Source: Actinotalea soli (GTDB taxonomy: Bacteria; Actinomycetota; Actinomycetes; Actinomycetales; Cellulomonadaceae). From it: a stretch of 64,000 nucleotides of DNA. The stretch covers positions 372,001-436,000 of the forward strand of contig NZ_JAGEMK010000001.1 in NCBI RefSeq assembly GCF_017565425.1, written 5' to 3'. The notes under the pieces were generated by a model. The model had not been told where the DNA came from. It saw only the letters and a list, made by a program, of their open reading frames with translations, and did not search any database. The translations under genes and the position numbers were made by a program. Shown piece by piece: positions 62,985 to 64,000 of this stretch (within the stretch, counting starts at the first letter, position 1; every line of letters starts with the position of its first letter).

Positions 62985-64000
62985 GTGGCCTCCTCCCCCT
63001 CCTCGCTCGTCGACGTCGACCGGGTCCGTCAGGACGTCGACGAGATCCTCGCCGGGCACGTCGCCGACCTGAGGCTCGAGCTCGAGCACCTCGGGCCGGC
63101 TGTCACGCCCCTCGTCGAGGCGGTCGAGCGCATGCTGAGCGGCGGCAAGAGGCTGCGCGCGGCCTTCTGCTACTGGTCCTGGCGAGCTCACGGTGGGACC
63201 GACCTCGGCACGGCTCCAGGAGCTGCCGGTCGCGTGGCTGCGTCCCGGGCCACCGTGCTCCGGGTGGGTGCGGCGCTCGAGCTCTTCCAGGCAGCAGCCC
63301 TGTTCCACGACGACGTGATGGACGACTCCGACACCCGGCGGGGCAAGCCCTCGGCGCACCGCCACTTCGCCGAGGTGCACCAGGGGGCGGGGTGGGCAGG
63401 CTCGGCCCGACGCTTCGGCGAGTCAGCAGCGATCCTGCTCGGCGACCTGAGCCTCATCGCGAGCGAGCGAGAGCTCGCCCTCGCCGTCGCCGGGCTCCCG
63501 GAGGCGGCACGCCTGCGGGTGCGCGGGGTCTTCGACCGGATGCGCACCGAGGTCACCGTGGGCCAGTACCTCGACGTGCTCGTCCAGGCGACACCGTGGG
63601 GCGAGGACCCGGTGGCCGACGAGGAGCGCGCGCGCCAGGTGATCCGGGCCAAGAGCGCCCGGTACAGCGTCGAGCACCCGATGGCGCTCGGAGCGACCCT
63701 TGCCGGGGCCGACGACGGCGCCGTCCGCCGGTGCCGAGGGATCGGCCTGCCGCTCGGAGAGGCCTTCCAGCTGCGCGACGACCTGCTGGGCGTCTTCGGG
63801 GACCCCGGGGTGACCGGCAAGCCCGCAGGAGACGACCTGCGCGAGGGCAAGCGGACCGTGCTGGTCTCCCGCGCCCTGCGCGAGGCAGACCTTGACGCGC
63901 GCCGCCTCGTCCTCGGGCGCCTGGGCGCCCCCGACCTGACCACGGACGGCATCGACGAGCTTCGCGCGGTGATCGTGCGTACCGGCGCCGACCGGCAGGT
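62985..64000 (+). CDS. Polyprenyl diphosphate synthase (partial, 3' end outside window)
   Basis: At least 338 residues of an all-trans isoprenyl diphosphate synthase are present; the gene runs off the right edge. The first Asp-rich motif is Asp109-Asp113 (FHDDVMDDSDTRRGKPSAH) and the second starts at Asp265-Asp266 (FQLRDDLLGVFGDPGVTGKPAGDDLREGKRTVL). SGGKRLRAAFCYWSW is the IPP-binding segment. Bulky residues ahead of the first motif are not Phe-Tyr or Phe-Phe pairs (AAALFHDD), so a medium or long chain product, such as C20 or more, is possible. The start is GTG at 62985 as argued from its -10 box; ATG 62979 would add two residues. Confidence 0.9.
   Translation, partial: MASSPSSLVDVDRVRQDVDEILAGHVADLRLELEHLGPAVTPLVEAVERMLSGGKRLRAAFCYWSWRAHGGTDLGTAPGAAGRVAASRATVLRVGAALELFQAAALFHDDVMDDSDTRRGKPSAHRHFAEVHQGAGWAGSARRFGESAAILLGDLSLIASERELALAVAGLPEAARLRVRGVFDRMRTEVTVGQYLDVLVQATPWGEDPVADEERARQVIRAKSARYSVEHPMALGATLAGADDGAVRRCRGIGLPLGEAFQLRDDLLGVFGDPGVTGKPAGDDLREGKRTVLVSRALREADLDARRLVLGRLGAPDLTTDGIDELRAVIVRTGADRQ

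Overview
The window is very GC-rich, densely coded DNA from a chromosome. It has no gap above about 180 bases, no insertion sequence, no CRISPR array and no tRNA or rRNA gene that I can see. Gene content points to a Gram-positive actinobacterium, most likely Micrococcales near Cellulomonadaceae: septation protein SepH, a GuaB1-type GMP reductase, a mycothiol-synthase-like tandem GNAT protein, many actinobacteria-only DUFs, GTG starts and leaderless-type promoters. A pyruvate formate-lyase pair implies a facultative anaerobe. The genus call is inference.

Layout. 1-760: the start of an unknown gene, a MerR regulator and a CsbD stress protein. 837-4421: a small specialised-metabolism locus with a UbiA prenyltransferase divergent from type III PKS / ICMT-type methyltransferase / FAD enzyme. 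This resembles the agq and srs pathways for alkylresorcinol-derived quinones. 4557-11861: a tightly coupled glgX-treY-treZ-ppk2 operon turning glycogen-type glucan into trehalose, with a polyphosphate kinase 2 at its end. 11937-18845: zapE, a RibD-C reductase, a K+/Na+:H+ antiporter, a conserved hypothetical, and an ATP-grasp ligase coupled to gnd. 18969-24937: DUF3000, a LuxR-type regulator, RNase D and fadAB. 24971-28367: pflA and pflB. 28503-33707: dxs, guaB1, a CoA-type Nudix hydrolase, a hypothetical and a class I glutamine amidotransferase. 33855-44694: acnA, a TrmA-family methyltransferase, an APC permease, two TrkA proteins, DUF3159, an OB-fold protein, DUF3710, dut, DUF3093 and DUF4193. 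44841-52238: an inositol monophosphatase, sepH, tdk, an alkaline-phosphatase-superfamily protein, DUF5998 and a GNAT/acyl-CoA-synthetase fusion. 52385-60508: a ParC-type topoisomerase subunit, a double-GNAT protein, parE, DUF7455, DUF456 and the housekeeping sigma factor. 60620-64000: a universal stress protein, DUF4192, a lipoprotein and a polyprenyl diphosphate synthase cut by the window edge.

How the genes fit together. Much of 18969-60508 keeps the ancestral actinobacterial order, which as I recall is also seen at M. tuberculosis Rv2680-Rv2703: DUF3000, RNase D, dxs, RNA methyltransferase, APC permease, ceoB/ceoC, DUF3159, OB-fold, DUF3710, dut, DUF3093, DUF4193, suhB, sigA. The pfl pair lies inside this block as a fermentative module. 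Isoprenoid steps recur at three places (dxs, UbiA, polyprenyl synthase). Carbon storage (glgX/tre), the pentose phosphate pathway (gnd), the TCA cycle (acnA), beta-oxidation (fadAB) and fermentation (pfl) are all present, with candidate operators at acnA, fadA, pflA and pflB.

No wholly new defence-type or mobile system is visible. The most interesting items are the agq-like quinone locus, the PPK2 coupled to trehalose synthesis, a perfect 18-bp palindrome before acnA, a dyad centred at -42.5 of a presumed leaderless pflA transcript, paired short duplications around the terminator between the amidotransferase gene and acnA, several long convergent gene overlaps, and a consistent TANNNT box 6-8 nt before start codons that also resolves several starts.
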